Notes: generated by a model not told the origin, from the letters alone. 64,000 nt of DNA from Lichenihabitans sp033947565 (GCF_033947565.1 NZ_JARPVX010000003.1:1-64000), one strand, 5' to 3'; positions 43,471 through 52,159 are shown, counted from the first letter of the stretch. Numbers and translations are program-made.

Positions 43471-44271
43471 ATGCCGCCCATGACCGATGCCGCCGTCGAG
43501 GTCCGACATCGTCCCGCACCGGTGCTGGTGTCGCTGCGCGGCGTTTCCAAGACGTTCCCGAACGGCACGGTGGCGCTGAGCCGCCTCGACCTCACCGTGC
43601 AGGCGGGCGAGTTCCTGTCGCTGATCGGCCCTTCGGGCTGCGGCAAGTCGACGGCACTGCGCATGCTGGCGGGGCTGACCGAGCCCTCAACCGGCGCGAT
43701 CAGCTGGACGGGCACCCGCCCGGAGATCGGCTTCGTGTTTCAGGAGCCGACGCTGATGCCCTGGGCCAGCGTCTTCAACAACGTGTGGCTGCCGCTTCGC
43801 CTCCGCGGCATCGGCAAGGCGGAGGCGCGCCCCCGCATCGAAGACGCGCTGGCCATGGTGGGGCTCGAGTCCTTTGCGGCGTCCTACCCGCGCGAACTGT
43901 CGGGCGGCATGAAGATGCGCGTTTCGATCGCCAGGGCGCTGGTGCTGCGCCCGCCGCTGTTGCTGATGGACGAGCCCTTTGCGGCGCTCGACGAGATCAC
44001 CCGGTCCCGCCTCAACGACGACCTGATGCGGCTCGCCGCGGAACTCGGCACGACCGTCGTGTTCGTGACCCACTCGGTCTATGAAAGCGTTTATCTGTCG
44101 AGCCGCATCGTCGTCATGGCGGCCCGTCCGGGGCGAGCCGTGGCCGAACTGGCCGTCGAAGCGCCACGCGAGCGCGACGAGGACTTCCGCACCACGCCCG
44201 TTTATGCCGAGACATGCCGCCGCGCCTCGCGGGCGTTGCATGCCGCCATGTCAGGGCAGGACGCGCTATGA
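43471..44271 (+). CDS. ABC transporter ATP-binding protein (SsuB/TauB type)
   Basis: A 266-residue ATPase with Walker A GPSGCGKST, Q-loop VFQEPTLMPW, signature ELSGGMKMRVSIARAL and Walker B LLLMDEPFAALDE, followed by VTHSVYESVYLSSRIVVM. This matches the nitrate/sulfonate/pyrimidine importer group. It lies 22 bp behind the binding-protein gene and overlaps the permease start by ATGA. ATG 43480 is an alternative start three codons in. Confidence 0.93.
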   Translation: MPPMTDAAVEVRHRPAPVLVSLRGVSKTFPNGTVALSRLDLTVQAGEFLSLIGPSGCGKSTALRMLAGLTEPSTGAISWTGTRPEIGFVFQEPTLMPWASVFNNVWLPLRLRGIGKAEARPRIEDALAMVGLESFAASYPRELSGGMKMRVSIARALVLRPPLLLMDEPFAALDEITRSRLNDDLMRLAAELGTTVVFVTHSVYESVYLSSRIVVMAARPGRAVAELAVEAPRERDEDFRTTPVYAETCRRASRALHAAMSGQDAL

Positions 44272-45131
44272 CGGTGCTCAGCGCCCCCGAACCGCTGGTG
44301 GAGGCGGAGATCCCGGCCGAACCCTTGGGCTTCAGGACCCGACGCCTGCTGCCCCATCGCGCCTCCGAAGTGTTGCTGCCCGCGGCCGTGTTCCTGCTGG
44401 CTCTCCTCGGCTGGGAGGCCATCGTGCGGCTGCGCGGCATCCCACCCTATATCCTGCCGGCGCCCAGCCTCATCGTGGCCACGCTCGTGAAGGACTGGGG
44501 CGTGCTGTCGGCCGCGCTGCTGGTGACGCTCGGAACAACGGTCGAAGCCCTGGGGCTTGCGATTGCCGGAAGCCTCGTACTGGCGATGCTGTTCGCCCAG
44601 TCTAAATGGATCGAGCGCGCATTCTTCCCCTTCGCCGTGGTGCTGCAGGTGACCCCTGTGGTGGCGATCGCACCGCTGCTGCTGATTTACCTCGACGGCC
44701 ATACGGCGGTTCTGGTTTGCGCCTTTCTGGTGGCCTTCTTTCCGATCCTGTCCAACACCGCCCTCGGGCTCGCCTCGACCGACCACAACCTCGTGGAGCT
44801 GATGGAGCTGTACCGGGCCCCGCGCTGGCGGCAGATCCTGCTGCTCCGGCTGCCAGCCGCGATGCCGTATTTCCTTGGCGGATTGCGGATCGGCGGCGGT
44901 CTCGCGCTGATCGGCGCCATCGTGGCCGAGATCGCGGCCGGTTCGGCCGGCCAAGGCTCGGGTCTCGCCTTCCGGATCGTCGAGAGCGGGTTCAGGCTCA
45001 ACATCCCGCGCATGTTCGCCGCCTTGACGTTGATCTCCTTCACCGGAATCGTGATCTACCTCGCCTTCGGGGCGCTTGGCCACCTGGTGCTGCATCGCTG
45101 GCACGACAGTGCCAGGTCGCGCGGACAATGA
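44268..45131 (+). CDS. ABC transporter permease (SsuC/TauC type)
   Basis: A 287-residue inner-membrane permease with about six helices and the EAA-type coupling loop near LVELMELYRAPRWRQILLLRLPAAMPYFLGGLRIGGGLALIGAIVAEI. It forms the membrane channel with the preceding ATPase and would accept substrate from the NMT1-type binding protein. The start overlaps the ATPase stop, and its stop overlaps the start of the amidohydrolase, so uptake and catabolism are translationally coupled. Confidence 0.92.
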   Translation: MTVLSAPEPLVEAEIPAEPLGFRTRRLLPHRASEVLLPAAVFLLALLGWEAIVRLRGIPPYILPAPSLIVATLVKDWGVLSAALLVTLGTTVEALGLAIAGSLVLAMLFAQSKWIERAFFPFAVVLQVTPVVAIAPLLLIYLDGHTAVLVCAFLVAFFPILSNTALGLASTDHNLVELMELYRAPRWRQILLLRLPAAMPYFLGGLRIGGGLALIGAIVAEIAAGSAGQGSGLAFRIVESGFRLNIPRMFAALTLISFTGIVIYLAFGALGHLVLHRWHDSARSRGQ

Positions 45132-46462
45132 CGGAACCACGCGGCATGATCGAAGCCATCCGCCCGCCAAGGCACCTGCGCCATTGGTGGCTGAAGGACA
45201 TCCGGGTGCCGGCCTGCCTGATCGCGGTTCCCGACGCCGTCAGCGACGCCGAAGGCTTGACGCGGGTCGACCTCGAGGTGGTGGACGACACCATCGCGAC
45301 GCTGCGACCGGCAAGCTGGGATCGGCCCGAAGCGGCGATCTTTCACGAGCCTGGACTGCTGCTTCCGGCGTTCGTCGATGCCCACACCCATCTCGACAAG
45401 GGCCACATCGCGCCCCGCGCGCCCAATCTGAGCGGCACTTTCGCGGGGGCGCTCGAGGCGGTGCCGCGAGACCGTGAGGCGCATTGGACGGCTTCCGATG
45501 TCAGCGCCCGCATGCACTTCGCGCTCGCGAGTGCCTATGCACACGGCACGCACGCCATCCGCACCCATCTCGACTGCAAGGACCAGCAGACCCGCATCTC
45601 CTACGAGGCCTTCGGGGCCGCCAGGGACGCATGGCGCGGCAAGGTCGAACTGCAGGCAAGCCCGCTGTTTCCCATCGATCTAGCGCTCGACGATGTGCAC
45701 ATGCGGTCGGTCGGCGAGATGGTCTCGACGTTTGGCGATTGCCTCGGCGCCGTGACATTCCCCGGGCCGGCCTTGCAGCCGGGGCTCGACCGGCTGTTCC
45801 GCCTCGCCGGCGACAAGGGTTGGCGCCTCGATTTCCACGCCGACGAGACCGACGACCCCGGCGTCAATACCCTGGCCGCGATCGCCCAGACGGCGCTCGA
45901 CCACCGCTTCGATGGCCCTATCCTGGTCGGCCATTGCTGCAGCTTGAGCCTGTTTCCCGACGAAGAGCGCAAGCGCACGATCGACCTCGTAGCCCGGGCC
46001 GGCATCAGCATCGTGTCGCTGCCACTCTGCAACATGTACCTGCAGGATCGCTACCCGGGTCGCACGCCGCATTGGCGTGGCATCACGGCCCTGCACGAAC
46101 TCAAGGCGGCCGGCGTGCCGGTGCTGATCGCCAGCGACAACACGCGCGATCCCTTCTACGCCTATGGCGACCTCGACATGGCCGAGGTGTGGCGTTTGGG
46201 GACCCGGATTGCGCAGTTCGACCACCCGTTCGGCGTCTGGGCCGGTACCGTCTTCACCACGCCGGCCGAGGCGCTCGGCTTGCCCGACGCACGGCTGCGG
46301 GCCGGATCACCGGCCGATTTCCTCGTCGTGCCGGCGCGCTCGCTTTCGGAATTCATGGCCCGCCCGGCCCTGCCCCGCACCGTCATTCGCGGCGGCGTGG
46401 CAATCGACGCCACCTTGCCCGGCTACGAGCGGCTCGACCAACTGGAAGGACTGCGGCCATGA
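45128..46462 (+). CDS. Cytosine-deaminase-like amidohydrolase
   Basis: A 444-residue amidohydrolase-superfamily enzyme with the metal and catalytic residues arranged as in cytosine deaminase: HTHLDKG (His86, His88), HADETDD (His237, Glu240), VGHCCS (His269) and ASDNTRDPFY (Asp337). It should hydrolyse an amino or imino bond of a pyrimidine or similar N-heterocycle. A short beta-sandwich (about 30-75 and the C-terminus) frames the barrel. It sits between an NMT1-type importer and an FAD oxidase. Exact substrate unknown; cytosine, isoguanine-like or methylated pyrimidines are candidates. Confidence 0.88.
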   Translation: MTEPRGMIEAIRPPRHLRHWWLKDIRVPACLIAVPDAVSDAEGLTRVDLEVVDDTIATLRPASWDRPEAAIFHEPGLLLPAFVDAHTHLDKGHIAPRAPNLSGTFAGALEAVPRDREAHWTASDVSARMHFALASAYAHGTHAIRTHLDCKDQQTRISYEAFGAARDAWRGKVELQASPLFPIDLALDDVHMRSVGEMVSTFGDCLGAVTFPGPALQPGLDRLFRLAGDKGWRLDFHADETDDPGVNTLAAIAQTALDHRFDGPILVGHCCSLSLFPDEERKRTIDLVARAGISIVSLPLCNMYLQDRYPGRTPHWRGITALHELKAAGVPVLIASDNTRDPFYAYGDLDMAEVWRLGTRIAQFDHPFGVWAGTVFTTPAEALGLPDARLRAGSPADFLVVPARSLSEFMARPALPRTVIRGGVAIDATLPGYERLDQLEGLRP

Positions 46463-47883
46463 GCCGACCCTACGACATCGTCGGCCTGAAGGCTGCGCTC
46501 GAAGGGCTGCGGCTCGAGGACAATCCGGCCCTGGTGAAGCAGAAGAGCCGCGACTTCTTCTGGTATTCCCCGATCCTGAAAAGCCAGCTCGACGCGGTGG
46601 TGGGCGACCTTGTGGTGACGCCGCGCAACACGGCCGAAGTGGTGCGCATCGTCGAGGCCTGCCACCGCCTCGGTATCCCGGTCACGCCGCGCGGTTCCGG
46701 CACCGGCAACTACGGCCAGGCCATGCCGCTGTCGGGCGGCGTCGTGCTGAACATGGCCGAGATGCGGGACATCACGCAGATCGGTCCCGGGCGGGTGGTC
46801 TGCGGGCCCGGTGCCATCATGGCCGAGATCGATGCCGCCACCCGGGCGCATTCCGGCCAGGAATTGCGGATGCATCCTTCCACTTACGCGACCGCATCGA
46901 TCGGTGGCTTTCTGGCGGGCGGCTCGGGCGGCGTCGGCTCGATCAACTGGGGCGGCCTGCGCGACCTCGGCAACGTGTTGTCGGTCGAGGTCGTCACCAT
47001 GGAGGCGAGCCCGCGCGTGCTGCGTCTCACGGGTGCCGACCTCGCCAAGGTGATGCATGCCTATGGCACCAACGGCATCATCACCGAGGTCGAGATGCCG
47101 CTGACGGCCGCCTATGATTGGGTCGACATCATCGTCGGCTTTCGGGACTTCGCGGCGGCGGCTCGCTTCGGCAATGCGCTCGGCGAACAGGACGGCATCC
47201 TGACCAAGCTGATCACCCCCATCGCGGCGCCGGTGCCACAACGCTACTTCCTGCGCCATCGCGCTCTGGTGCCCGACGGTGCTTCGGTCGTGCTGGTGAT
47301 GCTGGCGCCGCACGCCCGTGATGCCTTCGCGCTGTTCTGCAAGCGTTTCGGTGGCGCCGAGATCCTGTTCGATGCGGGTGCCGTCCCGACCGTCGACCGC
47401 GCCGGCCTGCCCAGCAACGTGGAACTATCTTGGAACCACACGACGCTGCGGGCCCTGCGGGTCGATCCCGCCATCACCTACCTGCAGGTGCTCTACCCGT
47501 TCCCGGACCAGCTTGCGCTTGTTGATGCCATCCACAAGCGCTTCCCAGACGACGAGGTGATGGGCCATTTGGAATTCGTGCGCTTCGATGGCCGCATCAC
47601 CTGCTTCGGCCTGCCGCTCATTCGCTTCACCGATGCGGCACGTCTCAACGCCATCATCCGCATCCATGAGGATATGGGTGCGCCGATCTTCAATCCGCAT
47701 CGTTACACGCTCGAGGAAGGCGGCATGAAGCAGACCGACGACGTGCAACTCGCCTTCAAGCGCGAAGCGGACCCGCAGGGGCTGCTGAATCCGGGCAAGA
47801 TGGTGGCGTGGGACAATCCCGACTTCGATTTCGCCTCGGGTAAAACTTACCTGTATCCCAGCCTCGAGCCCAGCCGAGCGTGA
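46459..47883 (+). CDS. FAD-linked oxidase (FAD_binding_4, GlcD-like)
   Basis: A 474-residue flavin oxidase/dehydrogenase of the vanillyl-alcohol-oxidase fold. VTPRNTAEVVRIVEACHRLGIPVTPRGSGTGNYGQAMPLSGGVVLNM is the FAD pyrophosphate region. STYATASIGGFLAGGSGGVGSINWGGLRDLGNVLSVEVVT continues the FAD domain, and the C-terminus ends DPQGLLNPGKMVAW as in glycolate and lactate oxidases. It overlaps both neighbours by 4 nt. In this operon it probably oxidises the product of the amidohydrolase or a heterocycle directly. Confidence 0.9.
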   Translation: MSRPYDIVGLKAALEGLRLEDNPALVKQKSRDFFWYSPILKSQLDAVVGDLVVTPRNTAEVVRIVEACHRLGIPVTPRGSGTGNYGQAMPLSGGVVLNMAEMRDITQIGPGRVVCGPGAIMAEIDAATRAHSGQELRMHPSTYATASIGGFLAGGSGGVGSINWGGLRDLGNVLSVEVVTMEASPRVLRLTGADLAKVMHAYGTNGIITEVEMPLTAAYDWVDIIVGFRDFAAAARFGNALGEQDGILTKLITPIAAPVPQRYFLRHRALVPDGASVVLVMLAPHARDAFALFCKRFGGAEILFDAGAVPTVDRAGLPSNVELSWNHTTLRALRVDPAITYLQVLYPFPDQLALVDAIHKRFPDDEVMGHLEFVRFDGRITCFGLPLIRFTDAARLNAIIRIHEDMGAPIFNPHRYTLEEGGMKQTDDVQLAFKREADPQGLLNPGKMVAWDNPDFDFASGKTYLYPSLEPSRA

Positions 47884-48464
47884 GAATCCTGGTCGTCTCG
47901 GCACATCCGGTCGAGACCAGCTTCGTGGCCTCGCTACATCACCACAGCGTGTCGGTGCTGCGGCGGGCCGGTCACGACGTGGACGACTGCGATCTTTACG
48001 CCGAAGGCTTCGATCCGGTCATGCGGCGGGCGGAGCGCCTCGCCTACCACGATGTGGCGTCCGATCGCGCCGAGATCGACGGCTACCTTGGCCGGATCCG
48101 CGACGCGCAGGCGCTCCTGTTCGTGCATCCCGTCTGGAATTTCGGCATGCCGGCGATCTTGAAGGGATTTCTCGACCGGCTGTTCGTTCCCGGTGTGGCC
48201 TTTGCGATCGACGAGTCGGGCCGATTGGCACCGAAGCTCGATCATCTGGTCCGCTATGGCGCGGTTTGCACCTATGGTGCGTCGTCGCTCGTCGCCACCC
48301 TAATGGGCAATCCGCCAAAACGGTTTATGCAGCGCGGCATGCGGGGCTATGTCGGACGCGCCTGCCCCTGTAGCTACCTCGCTTGCCACGACATGAACCG
48401 CACGACCCCGGAGAGCCGCGCGGTCTTCATCCGCAAGGTGGAGGCGGAGCTGACCCGCTGGTAG
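47880..48464 (+). CDS. NAD(P)H-dependent flavodoxin-fold oxidoreductase
   Basis: A 194-residue quinone-reductase-like flavoprotein (NQO1/MdaB type) opening MRILVVSAHPVETSFVASLH with the FMN/FAD phosphate-binding region, then LLFVHPVWNFGMPAILKGFLDRLFVPGVAF. The GTG start overlaps the FAD oxidase stop. It may supply reduced flavin or reduce a quinone product in the same pathway. It is the last gene of the operon and faces atpF across 16 bp with no visible terminator. Confidence 0.88.
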   Translation: MRILVVSAHPVETSFVASLHHHSVSVLRRAGHDVDDCDLYAEGFDPVMRRAERLAYHDVASDRAEIDGYLGRIRDAQALLFVHPVWNFGMPAILKGFLDRLFVPGVAFAIDESGRLAPKLDHLVRYGAVCTYGASSLVATLMGNPPKRFMQRGMRGYVGRACPCSYLACHDMNRTTPESRAVFIRKVEAELTRW

Positions 48465-48480
48465 CCGGGCCAGCCTGCCG

Positions 48481-48966
48481 TCAGTGAACGCGCGCCTTGA
48501 GGCCGTCGATCTCGCGCTGCAGCAGAGCCGAGGCCCCGCTGCCCTGCGGATCGTCCCGCAGCACCGTGCGCGCCGCCTTGACGGCGGCATCGGCCGCGGC
48601 AGCCCGGACGTCGGCGGCCGCCTGCGTTTCCGCAAGGGCAATCTTCTGCTCGGCCTGCTTGGTACGACGCGTCACGAAATCCGCCATGCGCACTTCGGCA
48701 TCTTTGGCCATGGCTTCGGCATCGAGCCTGGCCTGCGCCACGATCGCAGCAGCTTCGTGCTCGGCTTCGGCCGCCTTGCGCTTGAAGCTGTCCAGCACGG
48801 CGGCGGCCTCATCGCGCAGGCGTTTGGCCTCGGCGAGCTCGTTCGACACCCGCTTCGAGCGATCGTCGAGCGTCGTGGTCAGCCGGCTATGGACGCCCAC
48901 ATAAGCCAGCAGGATCAGAAAGACGACAAAGCCGAGGGCAACCCAGAATTCTGCGTCGAAATGCAT
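48481..48966 (-). CDS. atpF: ATP synthase Fo subunit b
   Basis: A 161-residue b subunit of the peripheral stalk. A single membrane helix (FWVALGFVVFLILLAYVGV) lies at residues 7-25, followed by a long charged coiled coil rich in Ala, Glu, Lys and Arg. DDRSKRVSNELAEAKRLRDEAAAVLDSF is typical of the alphaproteobacterial b subunit. It is the last gene of the Fo operon on the minus strand, 11 bp behind the b' gene. Confidence 0.94.
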   Translation of the reverse strand: MHFDAEFWVALGFVVFLILLAYVGVHSRLTTTLDDRSKRVSNELAEAKRLRDEAAAVLDSFKRKAAEAEHEAAAIVAQARLDAEAMAKDAEVRMADFVTRRTKQAEQKIALAETQAAADVRAAAADAAVKAARTVLRDDPQGSGASALLQREIDGLKARVH

Positions 48967-48977
48967 GGTCCTGGTCC

Positions 48978-49538
48978 TCAGCTTGCCTTGGCGACGGCGG
49001 CGCTGACCTGTTGGCGGTCTGGCGCGCGGCCGGTCAGGTGATCGACGATCGCAGCGGCGGCGTCCTCGGCGATGGTGGCGACGTTGCTCATGGCACGGGT
49101 CCGGGTTTCCTGGATCTGCGCTTCGGCCGTCGCCAGCTTGGCATTCAGGTCGGCCTCGACCGCGTGCCGCTTCGCCTCGGACGTCGCATGAAGCTTATCA
49201 TGCTGTTCCTGAGCGAGGGTCTGCGACCGAACCCGCGCGTCGGCCAGGGTCTTGTCGTAGGTTTCACCCGCCGCCTTGGCTTGCGCCTGCATGGCCGCGG
49301 CTTCACCGAGATCCTTCGCCAGCCGATGCTTACGGGCTTCGAGGATGCCCTCGACGCGCGGCAAGGCCACGCGGGACATCAGCCAATAGAGCGCCCCGAA
49401 GATGAGCACCAGCCAGATGATCTGAGGCAGGAAGGCGTGCGAGTCGAAGGGCGGAAATACGCCCGCCTGATGGGTGGCGTCGCCAGCGATCTCGGTTTTC
49501 ACGACGGCGGCTTCCGCTGCTTGTTCGGGAGTGGCCAT
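48978..49538 (-). CDS. atpF': ATP synthase Fo subunit b'
   Basis: A 186-residue b' subunit, found in alphaproteobacteria, cyanobacteria and plastids, that pairs with b in the stalk. An N-terminal acidic/Ala-rich stretch is followed by the membrane helix FLPQIIWLVLIFGALYWLMSRVALP and a long coiled coil. ATG 49538 (MATPEQAAEAA) is preferred over an upstream TTG at 49553. Gene order is c-b'-b, as expected. Confidence 0.93.
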   Translation of the reverse strand: MATPEQAAEAAVVKTEIAGDATHQAGVFPPFDSHAFLPQIIWLVLIFGALYWLMSRVALPRVEGILEARKHRLAKDLGEAAAMQAQAKAAGETYDKTLADARVRSQTLAQEQHDKLHATSEAKRHAVEADLNAKLATAEAQIQETRTRAMSNVATIAEDAAAAIVDHLTGRAPDRQQVSAAVAKAS

Positions 49539-49613
49539 AAGGCGGGAACACAATCAACACAGGAGTTCGAAAGGAGGCAGCCGGACGCGGAACGCATCCG
49601 GCTGCCGGCCGAA

Positions 49614-49874
49614 TCACTTCACGAAGAGCAGCAGGATCGCCACGAGGAACGCGAAGATCCCGAGGCCTTCCGCCAGGGCCGCGCCGATGAAGGCGCGACC
49701 GAACTGGCCGTCGGCGGCCGACGGGTTGCGCAGAGCGCCGGTGAGGAAGTTGCCGAAGATGGTGCCGACGCCGATGGCGGCCGCACCCATGCCGATGGCC
49801 GCGAGGCCGGCGCCGATGAACTTGGCAGCGTCCATGTAGGCCGCGGCCATCTCACGAGCAGCTTGGGGATCCAT
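49614..49874 (-). CDS. atpE: ATP synthase Fo subunit c
   Basis: An 86-residue proteolipid forming the rotor ring. Two membrane hairpin helices flank the polar loop RNPSAADGQ (residues 49-57), and the proton-binding carboxylate is Glu69 in ALAEGLGIFAF. The N-terminus has about 13 residues (MDPQAAREMAAAY) before the usual AAKFIGAGLAAIGMG opening. This longer start is supported by AGGAG six to seven bases ahead of ATG 49874, while the internal Met14 has no such site. Confidence 0.96.
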   Translation of the reverse strand: MDPQAAREMAAAYMDAAKFIGAGLAAIGMGAAAIGVGTIFGNFLTGALRNPSAADGQFGRAFIGAALAEGLGIFAFLVAILLLFVK

Positions 49875-49924
49875 TGATAAACTCCTGAAGTGAAGGGGGC
49901 CGACGTTTGTTGTTGAGATCTTTA

Positions 49925-50683
49925 TCAGTGGCCCGGATGGATTGCGTCATTGAGGTAGACGCAAGTGAGGATGGCGAACACATAGGCCTGCAGCACGGCG
50001 ACCAGCAGTTCGAAGGCCGTCAGGATGACGATGCCGATGAATGGCAAAGGCGCCAGCAAAGCCGTCGCGACACCGCCGCCAAGCAGCAGAACGATGAAGC
50101 CGCCGAAGACTTTTAGAGTGATGTGGCCCGCCAGCATGTTGGCAAACAATCGAACCGACAACGAAATCGGCCGTGCCACGAAGGAGATCACCTCGATCAA
50201 GATGATGAACGGCAGGATCAAAGGCGATACGCCCGACGGCGCAAAGAGATGCAGAAAGCCCGCGCCGTGCTTTGCGATGCCGTAGATGATCACCACCGCG
50301 ATGACGAGCGCCGCCAGCGCAAAGGTCACCACGATCTGGCTGGTCACCGTGTAACTGAAGGGCAAGAGGCCCAGCACGTTGGCGAAGAACACGAACATGA
50401 AGAGGCTGAACACGAGCGGCATGAACCGCATGCCGTCCTGACCCGCCGTGCCGCGCACCGTGTCGGCGACGAATTCGTAGGTCATCTCGGCAGCGGACTG
50501 CAGGCGGCCCGGCACGAGCGAGCGGCGCGACGTGCCATAGATCATCAACAAGGACGCAAGCCCGAGGATGATCACCATCAGCAGCGACGCATTGGTGAAG
50601 GACGCATCGTAACCGAACGGATGAAGGTTGAAGATCCGCTCGACGTTGAACTGATGGATCGGGTCGATTGCGTTTTCCGGCAC
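49925..50683 (-). CDS. atpB: ATP synthase Fo subunit a
   Basis: A 252-residue a subunit forming the proton half-channels. The conserved arginine lies in ARPISLSVRLFANMLAGHITLKVFGGF, and the C-terminal helix ends AVLQAYVFAILTCVYLNDAIHPGH. The start is GTG at 50683, with AGGAAA upstream. It lies 50 bp ahead of atpE and 180 bp behind atpI. Confidence 0.96.
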   Translation of the reverse strand: MPENAIDPIHQFNVERIFNLHPFGYDASFTNASLLMVIILGLASLLMIYGTSRRSLVPGRLQSAAEMTYEFVADTVRGTAGQDGMRFMPLVFSLFMFVFFANVLGLLPFSYTVTSQIVVTFALAALVIAVVIIYGIAKHGAGFLHLFAPSGVSPLILPFIILIEVISFVARPISLSVRLFANMLAGHITLKVFGGFIVLLLGGGVATALLAPLPFIGIVILTAFELLVAVLQAYVFAILTCVYLNDAIHPGH

Positions 50684-50704
50684 GCCGATTTCCTCATCTC
50701 CCTA

Positions 50705-50753
50705 CCGCCCCGCTCTGGGGCGCGCTGGCTCGAAATGCGGCACAGGCGTGCCG
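50705..50753 (-). other. Two hairpins in the atpI-atpB spacer
   Basis: The 180-bp gap inside the Fo operon holds CGCCCC-GCTCT-GGGGCG (50705-50721) and GCGGCAC-AGGC-GTGCCGC (50736-50753), both perfect stems, just upstream of the atpB ribosome-binding site. Neither is followed by a U run on the minus strand. They could attenuate, process or protect the mRNA so that atpI is expressed less than the structural subunits. Confidence 0.5.
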
Positions 50754-50863
50754 CTTCCGTGGCCACGGCGGGTCTTGGATCGGCTCTTACCGGCTTTGTT
50801 TCGGCCTGTGAACCGGAAAAGCAGCCCGGTAACGCGGCGCTGCCAAGTTTCTGTGGGCGGCCG

Positions 50864-51193
50864 TCAGCGGGGGCCGAGACCCTGGGTCGGCTTGGTGGCG
50901 ATGCGGTACACCGTCCAGAACCCTGCCGCGGTTCCAAGCATCAGCAACAAGATCAGCAGAATCGGCGACGTGCCGAACCACTTGTCGCATTGCCAGCCGA
51001 TCAACCCACCGACCGCGACCGCCGCAACGAATTCCGACATTACCCGAAAGCCGGTGCTCATGGCGCCACCGAGGCTGTTCGGGCCGGACAGCGGCGTAGC
51101 GGCGGGTGCCGACGGGATGGCATTACGCGCCTCGAGTTCGTTCGACAGCTTGGCGAGCCGGTCGCGCATGTCGTCGTGGTTGTCGTCGCTCAT
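50864..51193 (-). CDS. atpI: ATP synthase assembly protein AtpI
   Basis: A 109-residue AtpI-like protein with two membrane helices: FVAAVAVGGLIGWQCDKWFG and PILLILLLMLGTAAGFWTVYR. AtpI helps c-ring assembly or Mg transport. The N-terminal 50 residues are soluble and variable. ATG 51193 follows GGGAGG; an in-frame GTG at 51232 is rejected for lack of support. It is the first gene of the Fo operon. Confidence 0.9.
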   Translation of the reverse strand: MSDDNHDDMRDRLAKLSNELEARNAIPSAPAATPLSGPNSLGGAMSTGFRVMSEFVAAVAVGGLIGWQCDKWFGTSPILLILLLMLGTAAGFWTVYRIATKPTQGLGPR

Positions 51194-51291
51194 CCGCGCC
51201 TCCCGCTTGCGTGCCGGCTTCGCAGCCTCCACAATCGCTGTGCGGCACTGGCGACGATGCCCGTCCGGGATGCATCCCGTGGTCTGGGGTG

Positions 51292-51321
51292 ACGTTAGGA
51301 AGCCCTGTTTCGGCCTGTCAA
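51292..51321 (-). promoter_or_regulatory. Promoter candidate for the ATP synthase Fo operon
   Basis: On the minus strand a perfect -35 TTGACA (51321-51316) is followed after 18 bp by TAACGT (51297-51292). Transcription would start about 90 bp before atpI. The -10 is weak (three of six), so this is a candidate only. Confidence 0.45.
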
Positions 51322-51381
51322 GCGCAGTGCTGTCCGAGCAGGGCTCCGCAAAGTCCGCAGCCCCTTGCTTTCGAGGCCCTC

Positions 51382-52110
51382 ATGTTGACATGCCGCCCAA
51401 GGCGTTTCGCGGTGCTGTTGCTCATCGGGCTGGTGGCTGGGCCGGCCTCGCCCGCTTGGGCCGAAGGCCTGCGGTCGGCCGTCGTGTCGCTTGCGCTTTG
51501 GAGCGACGGCAGCGTGTTCCGCTCCGAGGCCAACGGTGCCGCCCGGGTGGTGGCTGATCGTTATGGCCATGGTGGCCCGGTGATCGTCCGCGCCAACACC
51601 AGGAAGTCTTTCGCGGCCGGTCCGCGCGGCATGGTGCAGGCGATGGCCCGGGCCGAGCGCGGCATGGACACGGCGCATGACGTGCTGTTTCTGATTCTGT
51701 CGTCGCATGGCGCGCCGCAAGGCATCGCCGAGAAGGGCGGCCGCATCGCCGGCCTGCTGGCTCCCGAGGCGCTCGGGGCCATTCTTCGGCACAGCGCCTA
51801 TCGGCATAAAGTCCTCATCGTCTCCGCCTGTTACGCCGGGATCTTCACGACGCTGGCGAACGATACGACGCTTGTGCTGACCGCGGCCGATGCGACCCAT
51901 CCCTCCTTCGGCTGCGAGGAAGGACGGACCTGGACTTATTTCGGCGATGCCTTCTTCAACACGGCTCTGCGGCAAGCCGGGCCCCTGCCGGAGCGCTTCG
52001 AGGCCGCCAAGGCTCTCATCCGCAGTCGGGAAGAAGCGCAGGGCTTCGATCCTTCCAATCCGCAGATCGCCGGCGGGGCTGCCGTATTGCCCTTGCTGGA
52101 CGGCGAGTGA
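51382..52110 (+). CDS. Secreted C13-family (legumain-like) cysteine peptidase
   Basis: A 242-residue protein with a signal peptide ending in PAWA (about residue 25), then a caspase-hemoglobinase fold of the C13 type. The catalytic pair is His109 in LILSSHGAP and Cys150 in LIVSACYAGIF, separated by about 40 residues as in legumains. TAADATHPSFGCEEGRTWTYFGDAFF follows. Bacterial C13 proteins are poorly characterised. It stands alone between the ATP synthase operon and gyrB, in the same direction as gyrB. Peptidase activity is inferred from the intact dyad. Confidence 0.82.
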   Translation: MLTCRPRRFAVLLLIGLVAGPASPAWAEGLRSAVVSLALWSDGSVFRSEANGAARVVADRYGHGGPVIVRANTRKSFAAGPRGMVQAMARAERGMDTAHDVLFLILSSHGAPQGIAEKGGRIAGLLAPEALGAILRHSAYRHKVLIVSACYAGIFTTLANDTTLVLTAADATHPSFGCEEGRTWTYFGDAFFNTALRQAGPLPERFEAAKALIRSREEAQGFDPSNPQIAGGAAVLPLLDGE

Positions 52111-52159
52111 CTCTGCGTTGCATGGATGGCGACGCGTTCAGGCCTAACGTTCTGTCAGC

